Source: Alistipes sp.
GTDB taxonomy: Bacteria > Bacteroidota > Bacteroidia > Bacteroidales > Rikenellaceae
Assembly: GCA_017398555.1 (NCBI GenBank)
Contig: JAFQFV010000008.1
Span: forward strand, 59,385-123,384
DNA length: 64,000 nucleotides
Direction of reading: 5' to 3'
The notes below the pieces were generated by a model, which saw only the letters and a program-made list of their open reading frames with translations, had not been told where the DNA came from and searched no databases. The translations under genes and the position numbers were made by a program. Shown piece by piece: positions 26,253 through 35,555 of this stretch (position 1 is its first letter; every line of letters starts with the position of its first letter).

Positions 26253-27521
26253 CTATTTTTTAGCTATCTCAACCCTCGCAAGTTCTATTCGGGAACGAGT
26301 GGTTCGCAAAATCTTTATCTTCAGCCCATCGAACTCCATCTGCGTACCTGCCGCAGGCAACTCCTTATAGCGATAGATGATATAGCCGGCAAGGGTATCA
26401 TACTCCTCGCTCTCAGCTATGCCGAGGGCATACTTCTCGTTCAGATAATCAACCTCAAGACGGCAAGAGAAGACATACTCGTTCTCCGCCACCTGCTTCT
26501 CGACCATATCCTCAACGTCGTGCTCATCCTCAATCTCACCAAAAATCTGCTCCAACACATCCTCAAGCGAGATGATACCTGCAGTGCCTCCGAACTCGTC
26601 AATAACCACGGCAATATTGCTCTTCTGCTTGATAAACTGTGTCAGCACATCCTGCAGAGGCATTGTCTCGACAACATAATCGACATTCATCAGCACCTGC
26701 TCGATGCTCTTGGGCGAAGTAAAGAGGCTCTTTGAATTGACATAGCCGATGATATTATCAACGCTATCTCTCCAGACGAAGATACGGGAATATTTACTCT
26801 CCACAAAGCGCTCGGTAAGGCTCTCTATCGTAGCCTCATCAATATCTACCGCCTCCATATCAACACGCGACACCATACAGTCACGCACACGAAGGTCGGC
26901 AAAATCGAGCGCATTCTGGAACATCTTTATCTCCGCCTCGGTATCGTCATCAGACTCTGCATTGTTTGTATCGAGCAGACTCTCAAGGTCGCTACGGTCA
27001 AACTCCGTCTGTCTCTCCGCCTCTGATGGTGTTTTACCAAAGAGTCGAAGCAGACCATACGAGAGCATCGTTGTAAAACGCGCTACAGGATAGAGCAGAA
27101 TGTAAAATATGAAGATTATCGGCGCAAAGATACGATAGTAAAAGTTTGGCTTACTTCTGATTACCGACTTAGGGATATACTCGGCAACAAAGATAACAAT
27201 AATAGTGGGAATGATGGTCTCAAGCAGGAAAGAGCCATTATTATAGATGCCCTCCCAGCCCAACAGATATGCAATACCACGGATAAGCTGCGACATACAC
27301 ATAGAGTAGATAACAAGTGTGATATTGTTACCTACAAGTATTGTTGTGATATACTGCCCCTGATTTCTCGAAAAGAGGTTGGCAATATAGTCAAACATAC
27401 GACTCTGCTTACGATCAATCTCGAGCTTAAGACGGTTTTTATTCAAAAACGCAATCTCCATACCCGAGAAGAAGGCCGACAGAAGCAGCATCAACAGTAT
27501 GATTATTATCGATGTGGTCAT
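26253..27521 (-). CDS. CNNM/CorC-type transporter (DUF21, CBS pair, CorC/HlyC domain)
   Basis: The 422-residue membrane protein has a DUF21 region with four hydrophobic helices (about 5-185), a tandem CBS pair (about 205-330; RDCMVSRVDMEAVDIDE, NIAVVIDEFGGTAGIISLEDVLEQIFG) and a C-terminal CorC_HlyC domain (about 345-420). Such proteins export Mg2+ or Co2+. In Bacteroidota, related proteins include GldE of gliding bacteria. It lies between lptC and the PPIase gene. Confidence 0.88.
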   Translation of the reverse strand: MTTSIIIILLMLLLSAFFSGMEIAFLNKNRLKLEIDRKQSRMFDYIANLFSRNQGQYITTILVGNNITLVIYSMCMSQLIRGIAYLLGWEGIYNNGSFLLETIIPTIIVIFVAEYIPKSVIRSKPNFYYRIFAPIIFIFYILLYPVARFTTMLSYGLLRLFGKTPSEAERQTEFDRSDLESLLDTNNAESDDDTEAEIKMFQNALDFADLRVRDCMVSRVDMEAVDIDEATIESLTERFVESKYSRIFVWRDSVDNIIGYVNSKSLFTSPKSIEQVLMNVDYVVETMPLQDVLTQFIKQKSNIAVVIDEFGGTAGIISLEDVLEQIFGEIEDEHDVEDMVEKQVAENEYVFSCRLEVDYLNEKYALGIAESEEYDTLAGYIIYRYKELPAAGTQMEFDGLKIKILRTTRSRIELARVEIAKK

Positions 27522-27538
27522 TATATACCTATATATAA

Positions 27539-28279
27539 TTACTCTATACGTTCAGTCGATTCTGTTCGACTCTGTCCTAACCTTGTCGGAGGGGTTTGCA
27601 CCGCTCGACGAGGCGGGAAGGTTGCAGTGCTCCTCTTTGGCTGCTCTACACTCTTCTCGGCTACAGGTTGTGTGGATGAACTATTATCGACAGCTGTGCT
27701 ATCCTCCGCAGACTTCATAGCCTGCTCATCCATCTTAACCTTACCCTTCCAATGGCGGAAGTTGAGCTCTACCAACTCCTCATCAGACTCAAAGCCCTCT
27801 GCGAAGTGGGTATCGTTCTCTGTAACAATCTTTGTATCTACGTTTGAATAGACACGTTTGGTTGTAGAGTTCCAGAAGAGCTGCTGGGTAAAGACCTTTG
27901 TACCATCGTGCTTGACGATACGGACATTACCCTTCGCCTCCCACAGCTTACGATTCTCATAATAAATAGCGTAATTGGACTCGATAGTAGCATTGACCGT
28001 TGTCAGAGAGTCATCCTGATAGGTAGTAATCTTGATACCCTTGCGGAACTCTCTATATGGGTCACGGCCCAATGTATAACCCTCAAGCAGTGGTGTGGTA
28101 AAGCGATATGAGCGGCGGCCATTCTCCGAGACGACGATTGTCAGATTTGAACTCTTCTCGGTCATAATAGCATCCAAGGACTCCTCCTCAGCCTGCTTCT
28201 CCTCCTTGCACGAAAAGAGCAAAGCACTCCCTAAGAAAAGGAGTGCTATTGCTAAATATCTGTGCAATAATTGTCTCAC
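27539..28279 (-). CDS. lptC: LPS export periplasmic protein LptC
   Basis: The 246-residue protein is a lipoprotein-type LptC (lipobox ALLFSC near residue 24). The LptC β-jellyroll covers about residues 50-195, with GIKITTYQDDSLTTVNATI and EAKGNVRIVKHDGTKVFTQQLFWN. It hands lipopolysaccharide from the LptBFG transporter to LptA. The C-terminal 50 residues (SSSTQPVAEKSVEQPKRS...) are low-complexity, Ser/Thr/Pro rich and not part of the fold. The gene is 12 bases from the TPR gene. Confidence 0.85.
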   Translation of the reverse strand: MRQLLHRYLAIALLFLGSALLFSCKEEKQAEEESLDAIMTEKSSNLTIVVSENGRRSYRFTTPLLEGYTLGRDPYREFRKGIKITTYQDDSLTTVNATIESNYAIYYENRKLWEAKGNVRIVKHDGTKVFTQQLFWNSTTKRVYSNVDTKIVTENDTHFAEGFESDEELVELNFRHWKGKVKMDEQAMKSAEDSTAVDNSSSTQPVAEKSVEQPKRSTATFPPRRAVQTPPTRLGQSRTESTERIE

Positions 28280-28291
28280 ACTGAAATCTCT

Positions 28292-29641
28292 TTACTGTAC
28301 TCGTGGACGAACTGTTGTTCTAACGCCCTGTGCAAAACCGCAGTTTACAACATATGTAGAACCATCAGCAAGCTCGTTGAAGAAGCACTCCTCCTTTGTA
28401 GGGAATGCGCCACGGTAAGCTGCTGCAAGCTGCTGTGCAGCCTCAACACGGTCTGCATCCTGAGCCTCAAGCAGTGGCAGAGCCTTCTGAATAAGGTCGT
28501 AAGCCACCCAATAGATAGCATCCTTTGCAAGACCTGAGCAACCCTTTGCGCCATTTACATAGCACTGAGCAAGGAAGAATGGTGCGTGTGCGTTCTCAGG
28601 GTTGATAGCCTGTGCCTCGCGGAATGCAGCTACTGCAGATGCGAAGTTGTTGATTGACATATCGAGGATACCGATACGAACATAGAGCTTCTCACGCTCA
28701 GCAGGATTCTCCTCAACATTCAGGGCCTCACGCAGATACTGGTTTGCCTTGTCGAAGTTACCCTTCTCCTGGAAAGCCTGTGCAAGGTTCATAGCTACTG
28801 ATGCAGATGGATGCAATGAGTAGTACTTCTCACCTACAGTGAAGAAGAAGTCTGAGCTACAACCTGTACGAGCCATAAGACCATATGCCTGAGATACGAG
28901 CAACTCATCCTCCATATTACCCTCGAGCTTCTTTGAGAAGATAGCCTCGATATTCTCGCAAGATGCTGCACCGCTGACGCCGAAGCACTGCTCGAACTGA
29001 TTCTTATACTGCTGCTGCTCAGGTGCAAGGTTCTCGAAATACTGTGCATACGCATCGTAAGTATTAACGATAGTCATTGCATCAACGATATCGTTCTGAT
29101 AGTCGTCGCAGAGGTTCTTGAAGTAGATAACTACAACCTCAGGATCTACTACGCCAGCCTTCTTCTGAGCCTCAAGAGCTGCCTCGAATGCCTCAGCAAC
29201 ACCCTCACGGTCGTCACCCTTATAAGTGAGGTACTCACGTGCCTTACGCTCAAGGATATAAACGCTACCACGCTTAGGGTGTGATGCATAGTGCTGCAGA
29301 CGGATGTCGTAGAGAAGGATGATTGAGTCAACATACATCTTCTTCTCAGCAAGAGTCTCTGCACGGTTTACACGCTCCTTGTAGAGCTTAACACCATTTG
29401 CATAGATGTTCTCAGACGCTGCAGGACACTTTGCCAAAAGCTGCTGAAGATAAGCCGCAGCAGAGTTGAAGTGACGGTTTGCAATCTCCTCCTTCAAGTA
29501 AGAGCTTGCAAGCATATTCTCCTTACGCTCCTCCGGTGTCTCACCCCACTTTGCATACTTAGGGTCACTAAAGTCCTGTGCAACTGCAGAAGTTGCCATA
29601 GCAGCCATAGCTGCAACGATTAAAAACTTAATTGCCTTCAT
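28292..29641 (-). CDS. Secreted TPR-repeat protein
   Basis: The 449-residue protein has a signal peptide (MKAIKFLIVAAMAAMATSAVAQ) and helical repeats, best seen at about 255-400 (SVAMNLAQAFQEKGNFDKAN, REKLYVRIGILDMSINNFAS, AVAAFREAQAINPENAHAPF). It is periplasmic and probably scaffolds a complex. The order β-barrel, TPR protein, LptC, CorC-like, PPIase recurs in Bacteroidales as far as I know, which points to envelope assembly. The exact role is unknown. Confidence 0.78.
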   Translation of the reverse strand: MKAIKFLIVAAMAAMATSAVAQDFSDPKYAKWGETPEERKENMLASSYLKEEIANRHFNSAAAYLQQLLAKCPAASENIYANGVKLYKERVNRAETLAEKKMYVDSIILLYDIRLQHYASHPKRGSVYILERKAREYLTYKGDDREGVAEAFEAALEAQKKAGVVDPEVVVIYFKNLCDDYQNDIVDAMTIVNTYDAYAQYFENLAPEQQQYKNQFEQCFGVSGAASCENIEAIFSKKLEGNMEDELLVSQAYGLMARTGCSSDFFFTVGEKYYSLHPSASVAMNLAQAFQEKGNFDKANQYLREALNVEENPAEREKLYVRIGILDMSINNFASAVAAFREAQAINPENAHAPFFLAQCYVNGAKGCSGLAKDAIYWVAYDLIQKALPLLEAQDADRVEAAQQLAAAYRGAFPTKEECFFNELADGSTYVVNCGFAQGVRTTVRPRVQ

Positions 29642-29683
29642 TGTGTGTTGTTCTTTTATGTGTTATAATTTTGTTTTAATCTA

Positions 29684-31069
29684 TTAGTCAATCTTAGGTC
29701 TTACGAACCAATAATCCTCTCCGAAGAGCGAGAAGCCGAGGTGAACCTTAACATAGTTCTGACGAATAAGACCTACACGCTGGCCAATCTTCGGCATAAT
29801 AACCGATGCGTGGTTACCACGACCGCCAAACTCGATACCTGCATTGATGCTATGTGCACTCATAAATCGCAGTGGGAAACCGAAACCGGCAGTAACTGAC
29901 CACTGTGGGATTCTACGGCCCTCGAAGCTCTGGTAGTAGTCGCCATAACGAGCACCGATGCGATACGAGATACGCTTAAAGTAGTTACGAACATCGAAAC
30001 GGTTTGGCACATACTCAAAGCCGAACTTATATGTATGAGTATCAACATACTTCACGCTCAGGCCTGTATAGGTATCGTGCTGGTAGAAGGCGTTGTCGCC
30101 GCCCCAATTCTGATACTCATAATCGAAGTTGGCAATGAACTTCGCATCCTGATACGAGATACCTGCACCAACCGAGTGTGGCAGACGCATCTGACCGCGG
30201 CTATCCTCCTGGAACACTACTGAAGAGGCATAATCGCCAATGTAAATGGTCTGTACAACCTTCGGGTTGAGTGGGCCTCCGTAGTCATAAGTGGCACCGA
30301 TGGTAAGCATTCTCTTCTTTGTGGCGATAATATTTGCCTGAAGACCAACCTGGAACTTAAAGTTCGAGATAGCGTAATCATCCAAACCCTTTGTCGATAC
30401 AAAGTCACCTGAGCCTACATAATCACCATAAATCGAGGTGGTGTAGTTGTGCAAAATATTTCCCCAATAGTACTTTGCTGCAATACCGATTGACACTCCG
30501 CGAACAAACTCCCAACCGATACCTGCCTTAATCTCTGTCACATCGCCATCGCCCTGATAGTTGTACATCACAGCACCGACAGTGCCCCAAGTATCCTCAT
30601 TCTGCTCCAAGGCGTGCATCTTATAACCGACACTGCCGTATGGAGTAAGGCTCAAACCAAAGCCCAAGCCCTTTGCGATAGGGAACTGTATTGCAATCTC
30701 ACGCAGGTTTACAGTATTCTTTGCATTTGCAGCTGTAGTGTACTCCGAAGATGACATTGACGAGTACTTGCGCTGGGTATTCTTCAAAAAGTTACCCTCC
30801 ATACCCACCTCGAAGATAAAGCTGTTACGAAGTGTTGCACTATAACCCGCAGGGTTGAGCAGGCTCGCCATCTGTGTACTGCGGAAAGCGATACCCGAGC
30901 CACCCATTGCTCTGTTAATCGCATTACCATTAACACCCAGCTCTCCGATTCCATACATTGTGTATGGTGAGTAGGCATTGACTGCCGAATCCTGAGCCGA
31001 CGCGCGACCCGCAACACCAAAAACAGCGATGACAAACGCCATCAAAAATAGTCTGTTATATATCTTCAT
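29684..31069 (-). CDS. Outer-membrane β-barrel protein
   Basis: From the ATG at 31069 the protein has 461 residues with a signal peptide (MKIYNRLFLMAFVIAVFGVAGRASAQ) and alternating aromatic β-strands. The segment INRAMGGSGIAFRSTQMASLLNPAGYSATLRN resembles the N-terminal part of FadL/PorV-like barrels. It is probably an outer-membrane transporter or assembly factor, substrate unknown. The start overlaps the 3' end of coaX by 14 bases; an ATG nine bases further upstream (MQRMK) is equally possible. Overlap suggests translational coupling to coaX. Confidence 0.78.
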   Translation of the reverse strand: MKIYNRLFLMAFVIAVFGVAGRASAQDSAVNAYSPYTMYGIGELGVNGNAINRAMGGSGIAFRSTQMASLLNPAGYSATLRNSFIFEVGMEGNFLKNTQRKYSSMSSSEYTTAANAKNTVNLREIAIQFPIAKGLGFGLSLTPYGSVGYKMHALEQNEDTWGTVGAVMYNYQGDGDVTEIKAGIGWEFVRGVSIGIAAKYYWGNILHNYTTSIYGDYVGSGDFVSTKGLDDYAISNFKFQVGLQANIIATKKRMLTIGATYDYGGPLNPKVVQTIYIGDYASSVVFQEDSRGQMRLPHSVGAGISYQDAKFIANFDYEYQNWGGDNAFYQHDTYTGLSVKYVDTHTYKFGFEYVPNRFDVRNYFKRISYRIGARYGDYYQSFEGRRIPQWSVTAGFGFPLRFMSAHSINAGIEFGGRGNHASVIMPKIGQRVGLIRQNYVKVHLGFSLFGEDYWFVRPKID

Positions 31070-31811
31070 TCTCTGCATTATACTCTAAAATTCTGTTAAG
31101 TCCGAAAAAGAGGACTTTACGACCTGCAAATATCGCATTTTTAATTCGATTAACAAAATATTCTGCGTCTCCACCAACAAAAATTGTCAATAAATCTGCA
31201 TTTTTCTCCGTAAAAGTGTCAATATACCCTTTTACTTCGTAAAAAACACCCTCCATAACGCCAAAAACTATCGCCTCTTCGGTCATCTTACCCAACTGCG
31301 GCACCTGACCTGTCAGCCCTTTGGGCGAGCAGAGCGGAAGGGTCGCCGTCTTCTCATTCAGAGCCTCAAGTCGCATATCTACACCAGGCGAGATATTACC
31401 CCCTCGGAATACTCCGCAATCGATAAAATCGATTGTTATCGCCGTACCCGCATCCACGACAAGAATCTCTCTATCGGCGCCATACAACTCCACAGCCCCC
31501 ACTGCCGCCGCTATGCGGTCTGTGCCGAGCGTCGAGCGGTTGTACTCAACCTCTATCGGCAGTGGCGTTGAACGATCCAAACAAAGAACATACTGCACCC
31601 GACCTTCGAGCAGTGCTCTACTCCTCGCTGCATCCCCGCGAGTGGATGAGATTATCGCCTTTGAGGGTGCAAAAACGCTACAAAGTTCACAAACAATCTC
31701 CTCTGTAAGTTCAGGCACTACCCTCTCCTCCAATAGGTTGTTGTTTGCATCAATAACGGCAATTTTGTGAAAAGTATTGCCCGTATCTATGATTAAATTA
31801 CATGTTTGCAT
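31056..31811 (-). CDS. coaX: Type III pantothenate kinase
   Basis: CoaX phosphorylates pantothenate, the first step of coenzyme A synthesis. The 251-residue protein has the ASKHA phosphate loop DTGNTFHK (residues 9-16), LGTDRIAAAVGA (about 95) and DAGTAITIDF (about 118). The length is typical. Its 5' end (the first 16 codons and the adjacent upstream DNA) is duplicated 231 bp upstream, so the gene now starts about 290 bases from the only good promoter. It heads the envelope operon. Confidence 0.94.
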   Translation of the reverse strand: MQTCNLIIDTGNTFHKIAVIDANNNLLEERVVPELTEEIVCELCSVFAPSKAIISSTRGDAARSRALLEGRVQYVLCLDRSTPLPIEVEYNRSTLGTDRIAAAVGAVELYGADREILVVDAGTAITIDFIDCGVFRGGNISPGVDMRLEALNEKTATLPLCSPKGLTGQVPQLGKMTEEAIVFGVMEGVFYEVKGYIDTFTEKNADLLTIFVGGDAEYFVNRIKNAIFAGRKVLFFGLNRILEYNAENEDI

Positions 31812-31814
31812 CGT
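31764..31814. repeat. Direct repeat, copy 1 (within the 5' end of coaX)
   Basis: These 51 bases, from TTTGTGAAAAGTATTGCCC to the coaX start codon region, recur at 31995-32045 with a single mismatch. This copy belongs to the functional coaX gene. Confidence 0.9.
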
Positions 31815-31857
31815 CTATCGCTATACTGTCGTACTGTTTGCCGTTAAATTGTATCTT

Positions 31858-31994
31858 TACATTCCCTCCAAACCTCCCTTTAATCCACCTAAAGGTGGCT
31901 TTTCCTCCTCGCAGTTCGGCATAGTCTGCAAGCAGACTCTGCCCTCACGAGCAGCGTCGGTTGACAAAAGGGGGCTTAGTCGCTACGCTCCGAC
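31858..31994. repeat. Dispersed repeat, CCTCCAAACCTCCCTTT family (long copy)
   Basis: The element starts TACATTCCCTCCAAACCTCC, contains CCACCTAAAGGTGG and CCTCCTCGCAGTTCGGCATA, and ends with AAAAGGGGGCTTAGTCGC and TACGC. Its ends can pair (CCTCCCTTT with AAAAGGGGG). The interior recurs at 23890-23972, the left part at 2264 and both ends at 21589. It lies exactly between the two direct repeats of the coaX 5' end. Confidence 0.8.
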
Positions 31995-32042
31995 TTTGTG
32001 AAATGTATTGCCCGTATCTATGATTAAATTACATGTTTGCAT
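31983..32042 (-). pseudogene. Truncated duplicate of the coaX 5' end
   Basis: From an ATG at 32042 the minus strand reads MQTCNLIIDTGNTFHKVGA and then TAG. The first 16 residues are identical to CoaX, the last three come from repeat DNA. It is a remnant of a duplication. Because it sits directly below the coaX promoter, ribosomes may translate it as a 19-codon upstream frame. Confidence 0.82.
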
Positions 32043-32045
32043 CGT
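31995..32045. repeat. Direct repeat, copy 2 (duplicated coaX start)
   Basis: It is identical to 31764-31814 except for one base. Weaker similarity continues past it for about 15 further bases (TTCGCTATA against ATCGCTATA), so the duplicated segment was somewhat longer. Confidence 0.9.
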
Positions 32046-32102
32046 TCTTCGCTATATTACTACCGTTAGCTATCAGCTATTAGCAATTGCTTTACAATCT
32101 TG

Positions 32103-32133
32103 CAAATTTACCACAATTCATTGTGAAATCCAA
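32103..32133 (-). promoter_or_regulatory. coaX operon promoter
   Basis: On the minus strand TTG (32133-32131), 20 bp and TAAATTTG (32110-32103) fit the consensus. Transcription would start near 32097, about 55 bases above the duplicated ATG and about 286 bases above the functional coaX ATG. Confidence 0.78.
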
Positions 32134-32209
32134 AAAAATAGGGAGCTAAAGAGATTAGGGAATTTAGAGTCGCCACCTAAATTCCCTAAACTTCTATTCT
32201 GTGTAACAA

Positions 32210-35200
32210 TTATTCCTTAAGTTCTGTCAGCACCCTCACTCCATCTGCCACCGAGGCGACATTTCGCACGGTCATAGCAAGTTTCGTGTCGCGCTGTTTA
32301 AGGACGAAGCGTTCCGGCTGCGAGGTGACGCGGCGCAGAAGGGTCATAAACTGTTCGGTCTTATAGAATGGCGAGCGGTCATCACCCACAAAGGCGACAA
32401 TCATAAGTCCATTCTTAATCTTCACGCGTTCGATACCGAGTTCGGCAGCAATCCAGCGCAGGCGGATAACATCAAGCAGCTGTCGTGCAGCATCCGGAAG
32501 GCGACCAAATCGGTCATTCAAGCGCGCCTCAAACTCAACCAAGCGCGGCTCATCAACAATAGAGTCGAGCTCTCGATAGAGTCGTAGTCGCTCTGCAGGT
32601 TGTTGTACATAATCAGCTGGCAATGAGGCATCTACGCCAAGCTCTACCGACACATCATCGATATAGCTTATTCTATCGACAACCTTCTGCTCCTCGGCAC
32701 TAAGTCCCGCCACATCAAGTCCCTCGGCGCGAAGTTCGGAGATAGCCTCATTAAGGATTTTCTGGTATGTTTCAAAGCCGATATCGGCAATAAATCCACT
32801 CTGTTCAGCGCCCAGCAGATTACCCGCACCACGAATATCGAGGTCCTGCATAGCGATATTGAATCCAGAGCCCAAATCCGAAAACTCCTCAATAGCCCTC
32901 AAACGACGACGGGCATCGCTTGACAGCAGTTCATCGGGTTTGCTGAGCAGGTAGCAGTAAGCCTTGCGGTCACTTCTTCCCACACGACCTCGCAGCTGGT
33001 GCAGGTTACTCAAGCCGAAGTGGTCGGCATTGTTGATAATTATCGTATTGACATTCGGTATATCCACGCCGCTCTCGATAATCGAAGTTGCCACAAGTAC
33101 ATCACTCTCGCCATAGATAAAGTCCATGATGAGTCTCTCCATATCTGCCGCCTTCATTCGACCATGCGCCGCAACGACACGAGCCTTTGGACAGAGGCGC
33201 GAAATCATACCGCGGATATCCTCAAGTTGCTCAACATTATTGTGTATAAAATAGACCTGACCGCCACGTGACAGCTCCTCCTCGATAGCATCACGCACAA
33301 GCTCCTCGGAGAATGTATGTGACTCTGTAATAATCGGTTGGCGATTTGGTGGCGGGGTCGAGATGACCGACAAATCGCGTGAGCCCATAAGCGAAAACTG
33401 TAGCGTTCGCGGAATAGGTGTTGCCGTAAGTGTAAGGGTATCGACGCTAATGCTCAGCTGTGTCAGTTTCTCCTTTGCCGCAACGCCAAAGCGCTGCTCC
33501 TCATCTATAATCAGCAGTCCTAAATCGCGGAACTTTATCGCGCTGCCGAGCATCTTATGCGTACCTATAAGAATATCAATCTTTCCCGCCTCCAAATCCT
33601 CGGCAATCTGACGTGTCTGCTTTGCACTCTTTGAACGATTGAGATACTCCACACGCACAGGCATATCGCGCAGGCGCTCCATAAACGAACGGTAGTGCTG
33701 CAGCGCCAAAATAGTTGTCGGCACAAGCACAGCTACCTGCTTACCATCCACCGCCGCCTTAAATGCCGCACGGATAGCCACCTCGGTCTTTCCAAAGCCC
33801 ACATCGCCACAGATAAGGCGATCCATCGGGCGTGAGGACTCCATATCACTCTTTACTGCCTCAATAGCGCGCTGTTGGTCGGGGGTCTCCTCATAACGGA
33901 ACGACGCCTCCATAGCCTGCTGAAGATAGCTATCGGCCGAGAAGGCAAAACCCTCACTCGCCTTACGCTTGGCATAAAGGGCAATAAGTTCACGCGAGAT
34001 ATCCTTAACAGCCTTTTTAGTCGCCGTCTTTATCTTCTGCCAAGCACCACTGCCGAGTTTATGCACCTTCGGACGCTCGCCATCGCCACTCTTATAGCGA
34101 GATATGCAGTGCAGCGAATGTACGTTGATAAAGAGTACATCGCCATCACGATAGACGAGCTTGATAACCTCTCTCGGCTTACCACCCATCGGGTCAGGCA
34201 GTGTCACAAGGCCATCAAAGCGACCTACACCATGGTCGATATGCACCACATAGTCGCCCACACGCAGAGCGTTAAGTTCGGCGATAGTCATCTGCTCATC
34301 GCGCTTAATCTCGCCATTGATTTTATAGCGGCGATAGCGGTCAAATATCTGATGCTCAGTATATAGGCACAACTTTGTATCGTAATCGACAAAGCCCTCG
34401 TGCAGCAGCAGTCGCATCATCTCAAGGCTCACATCCGGGCGCGAGATAGAGTGAAAAATATTCTCCAAGCGCTCAATCTGCGCCAGATTATCCGAGAGGA
34501 TATAGCACTTCAGACCCTCGCCCTTGCGATAGGCTATATCATCGGCAAGACGTTCGTAATTCTTACCAAACTTCACCTGCGGTTGCGTATGGAATACCAC
34601 CGTTGCACGCGCAACACGCTCCGAAAGGTTATTCTTGAGCAACAACAACGTGCTACCCTTCATATCCTCAAGCAACTCTCGGCGCGAGGTCATTCGCTGC
34701 GCCACCAACTGTGGCTCCTCGCTGCTCTCCATCGCCCTTACGCGCAGGTCATCAACCTTACGCAGCACATAGTCAGCATCGTAGAACCAATAGTTTGCCC
34801 CCTCGCCGACAAAAGATGCAAAAGAGCTATTGCGACCCTCCGCACGGTTGATATTTCCGATAATATCTACACTCTCCAATCTATCCGAAGAGAGCTGATT
34901 GGCAATCTCAAAACGGCGCAACGACTCCACCTCATCATCAAAAAAATCAAGACGATACGGGCGGCTCTCGGAGTATGAAAATATATCGACAATACCACCT
35001 CTGACGGAGTACTGCCCCGGCTCATAGACAAAATCTACGCGCACAAAGCCCTGACGCTCCAACTCATCAACCAAATCGGCAATATCTATCTTGTCGCCAC
35101 AAGATATCTTAATAGTTTGATTATCAAGAGCTTCACTCGCCACAATCTTCTCAACAATAGCATCGGGATATGTGCAGACAACAAGATAGTCATCTGCCGC

Positions 35201-35539
35201 AAGGCTCTTGATGGCGTTAATGGTATTTGTACGCATAACGATACTCTCGGCATCCTCACTTCCGTAGAGCACCGAGCGTTTATATGCAGATGGGAAGAAG
35301 AGCACCCTCTTCTCGTCAAGCAGTGCGTAGAGGTCATTCATCGCGTATGCCGCAGCGTCACGATCCTCTGCCACAAGTATATGCAGACCGGCAGTTTTTG
35401 TCACCGCCGCTGCCAAATAAAACGAAAGGGCCCCTCCGACTAACTCGTTGAGATAGACGGTGTTGCCCTTCAGTTTCAACTCTTTTTGCAGCTGCACAAA
35501 CGGAACAGTCTGCACCGCTGCCTGAACTATTTTGTGCAT
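32210..35539 (-). CDS. mfd: Transcription-repair coupling factor Mfd
   Basis: Mfd removes RNA polymerase stalled at DNA lesions and recruits UvrA. The 1109-residue protein has the UvrB-like N-terminal module (about 1-350), the CarD-like polymerase-interaction domain (about 445-520, DYVVHIDHGVGRFDGL), the RecG-like helicase domains with GDVGFGKTEVA (near 580), DEEQRF and QLRGRVGRSDRKAYCYLL (near 850), and the C-terminal D7 domain. The length matches the family. It follows rng by 16 bases. Confidence 0.96.
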   Translation of the reverse strand: MHKIVQAAVQTVPFVQLQKELKLKGNTVYLNELVGGALSFYLAAAVTKTAGLHILVAEDRDAAAYAMNDLYALLDEKRVLFFPSAYKRSVLYGSEDAESIVMRTNTINAIKSLAADDYLVVCTYPDAIVEKIVASEALDNQTIKISCGDKIDIADLVDELERQGFVRVDFVYEPGQYSVRGGIVDIFSYSESRPYRLDFFDDEVESLRRFEIANQLSSDRLESVDIIGNINRAEGRNSSFASFVGEGANYWFYDADYVLRKVDDLRVRAMESSEEPQLVAQRMTSRRELLEDMKGSTLLLLKNNLSERVARATVVFHTQPQVKFGKNYERLADDIAYRKGEGLKCYILSDNLAQIERLENIFHSISRPDVSLEMMRLLLHEGFVDYDTKLCLYTEHQIFDRYRRYKINGEIKRDEQMTIAELNALRVGDYVVHIDHGVGRFDGLVTLPDPMGGKPREVIKLVYRDGDVLFINVHSLHCISRYKSGDGERPKVHKLGSGAWQKIKTATKKAVKDISRELIALYAKRKASEGFAFSADSYLQQAMEASFRYEETPDQQRAIEAVKSDMESSRPMDRLICGDVGFGKTEVAIRAAFKAAVDGKQVAVLVPTTILALQHYRSFMERLRDMPVRVEYLNRSKSAKQTRQIAEDLEAGKIDILIGTHKMLGSAIKFRDLGLLIIDEEQRFGVAAKEKLTQLSISVDTLTLTATPIPRTLQFSLMGSRDLSVISTPPPNRQPIITESHTFSEELVRDAIEEELSRGGQVYFIHNNVEQLEDIRGMISRLCPKARVVAAHGRMKAADMERLIMDFIYGESDVLVATSIIESGVDIPNVNTIIINNADHFGLSNLHQLRGRVGRSDRKAYCYLLSKPDELLSSDARRRLRAIEEFSDLGSGFNIAMQDLDIRGAGNLLGAEQSGFIADIGFETYQKILNEAISELRAEGLDVAGLSAEEQKVVDRISYIDDVSVELGVDASLPADYVQQPAERLRLYRELDSIVDEPRLVEFEARLNDRFGRLPDAARQLLDVIRLRWIAAELGIERVKIKNGLMIVAFVGDDRSPFYKTEQFMTLLRRVTSQPERFVLKQRDTKLAMTVRNVASVADGVRVLTELKE

Positions 35540-35555
35540 CTTTACAGGTTATACC

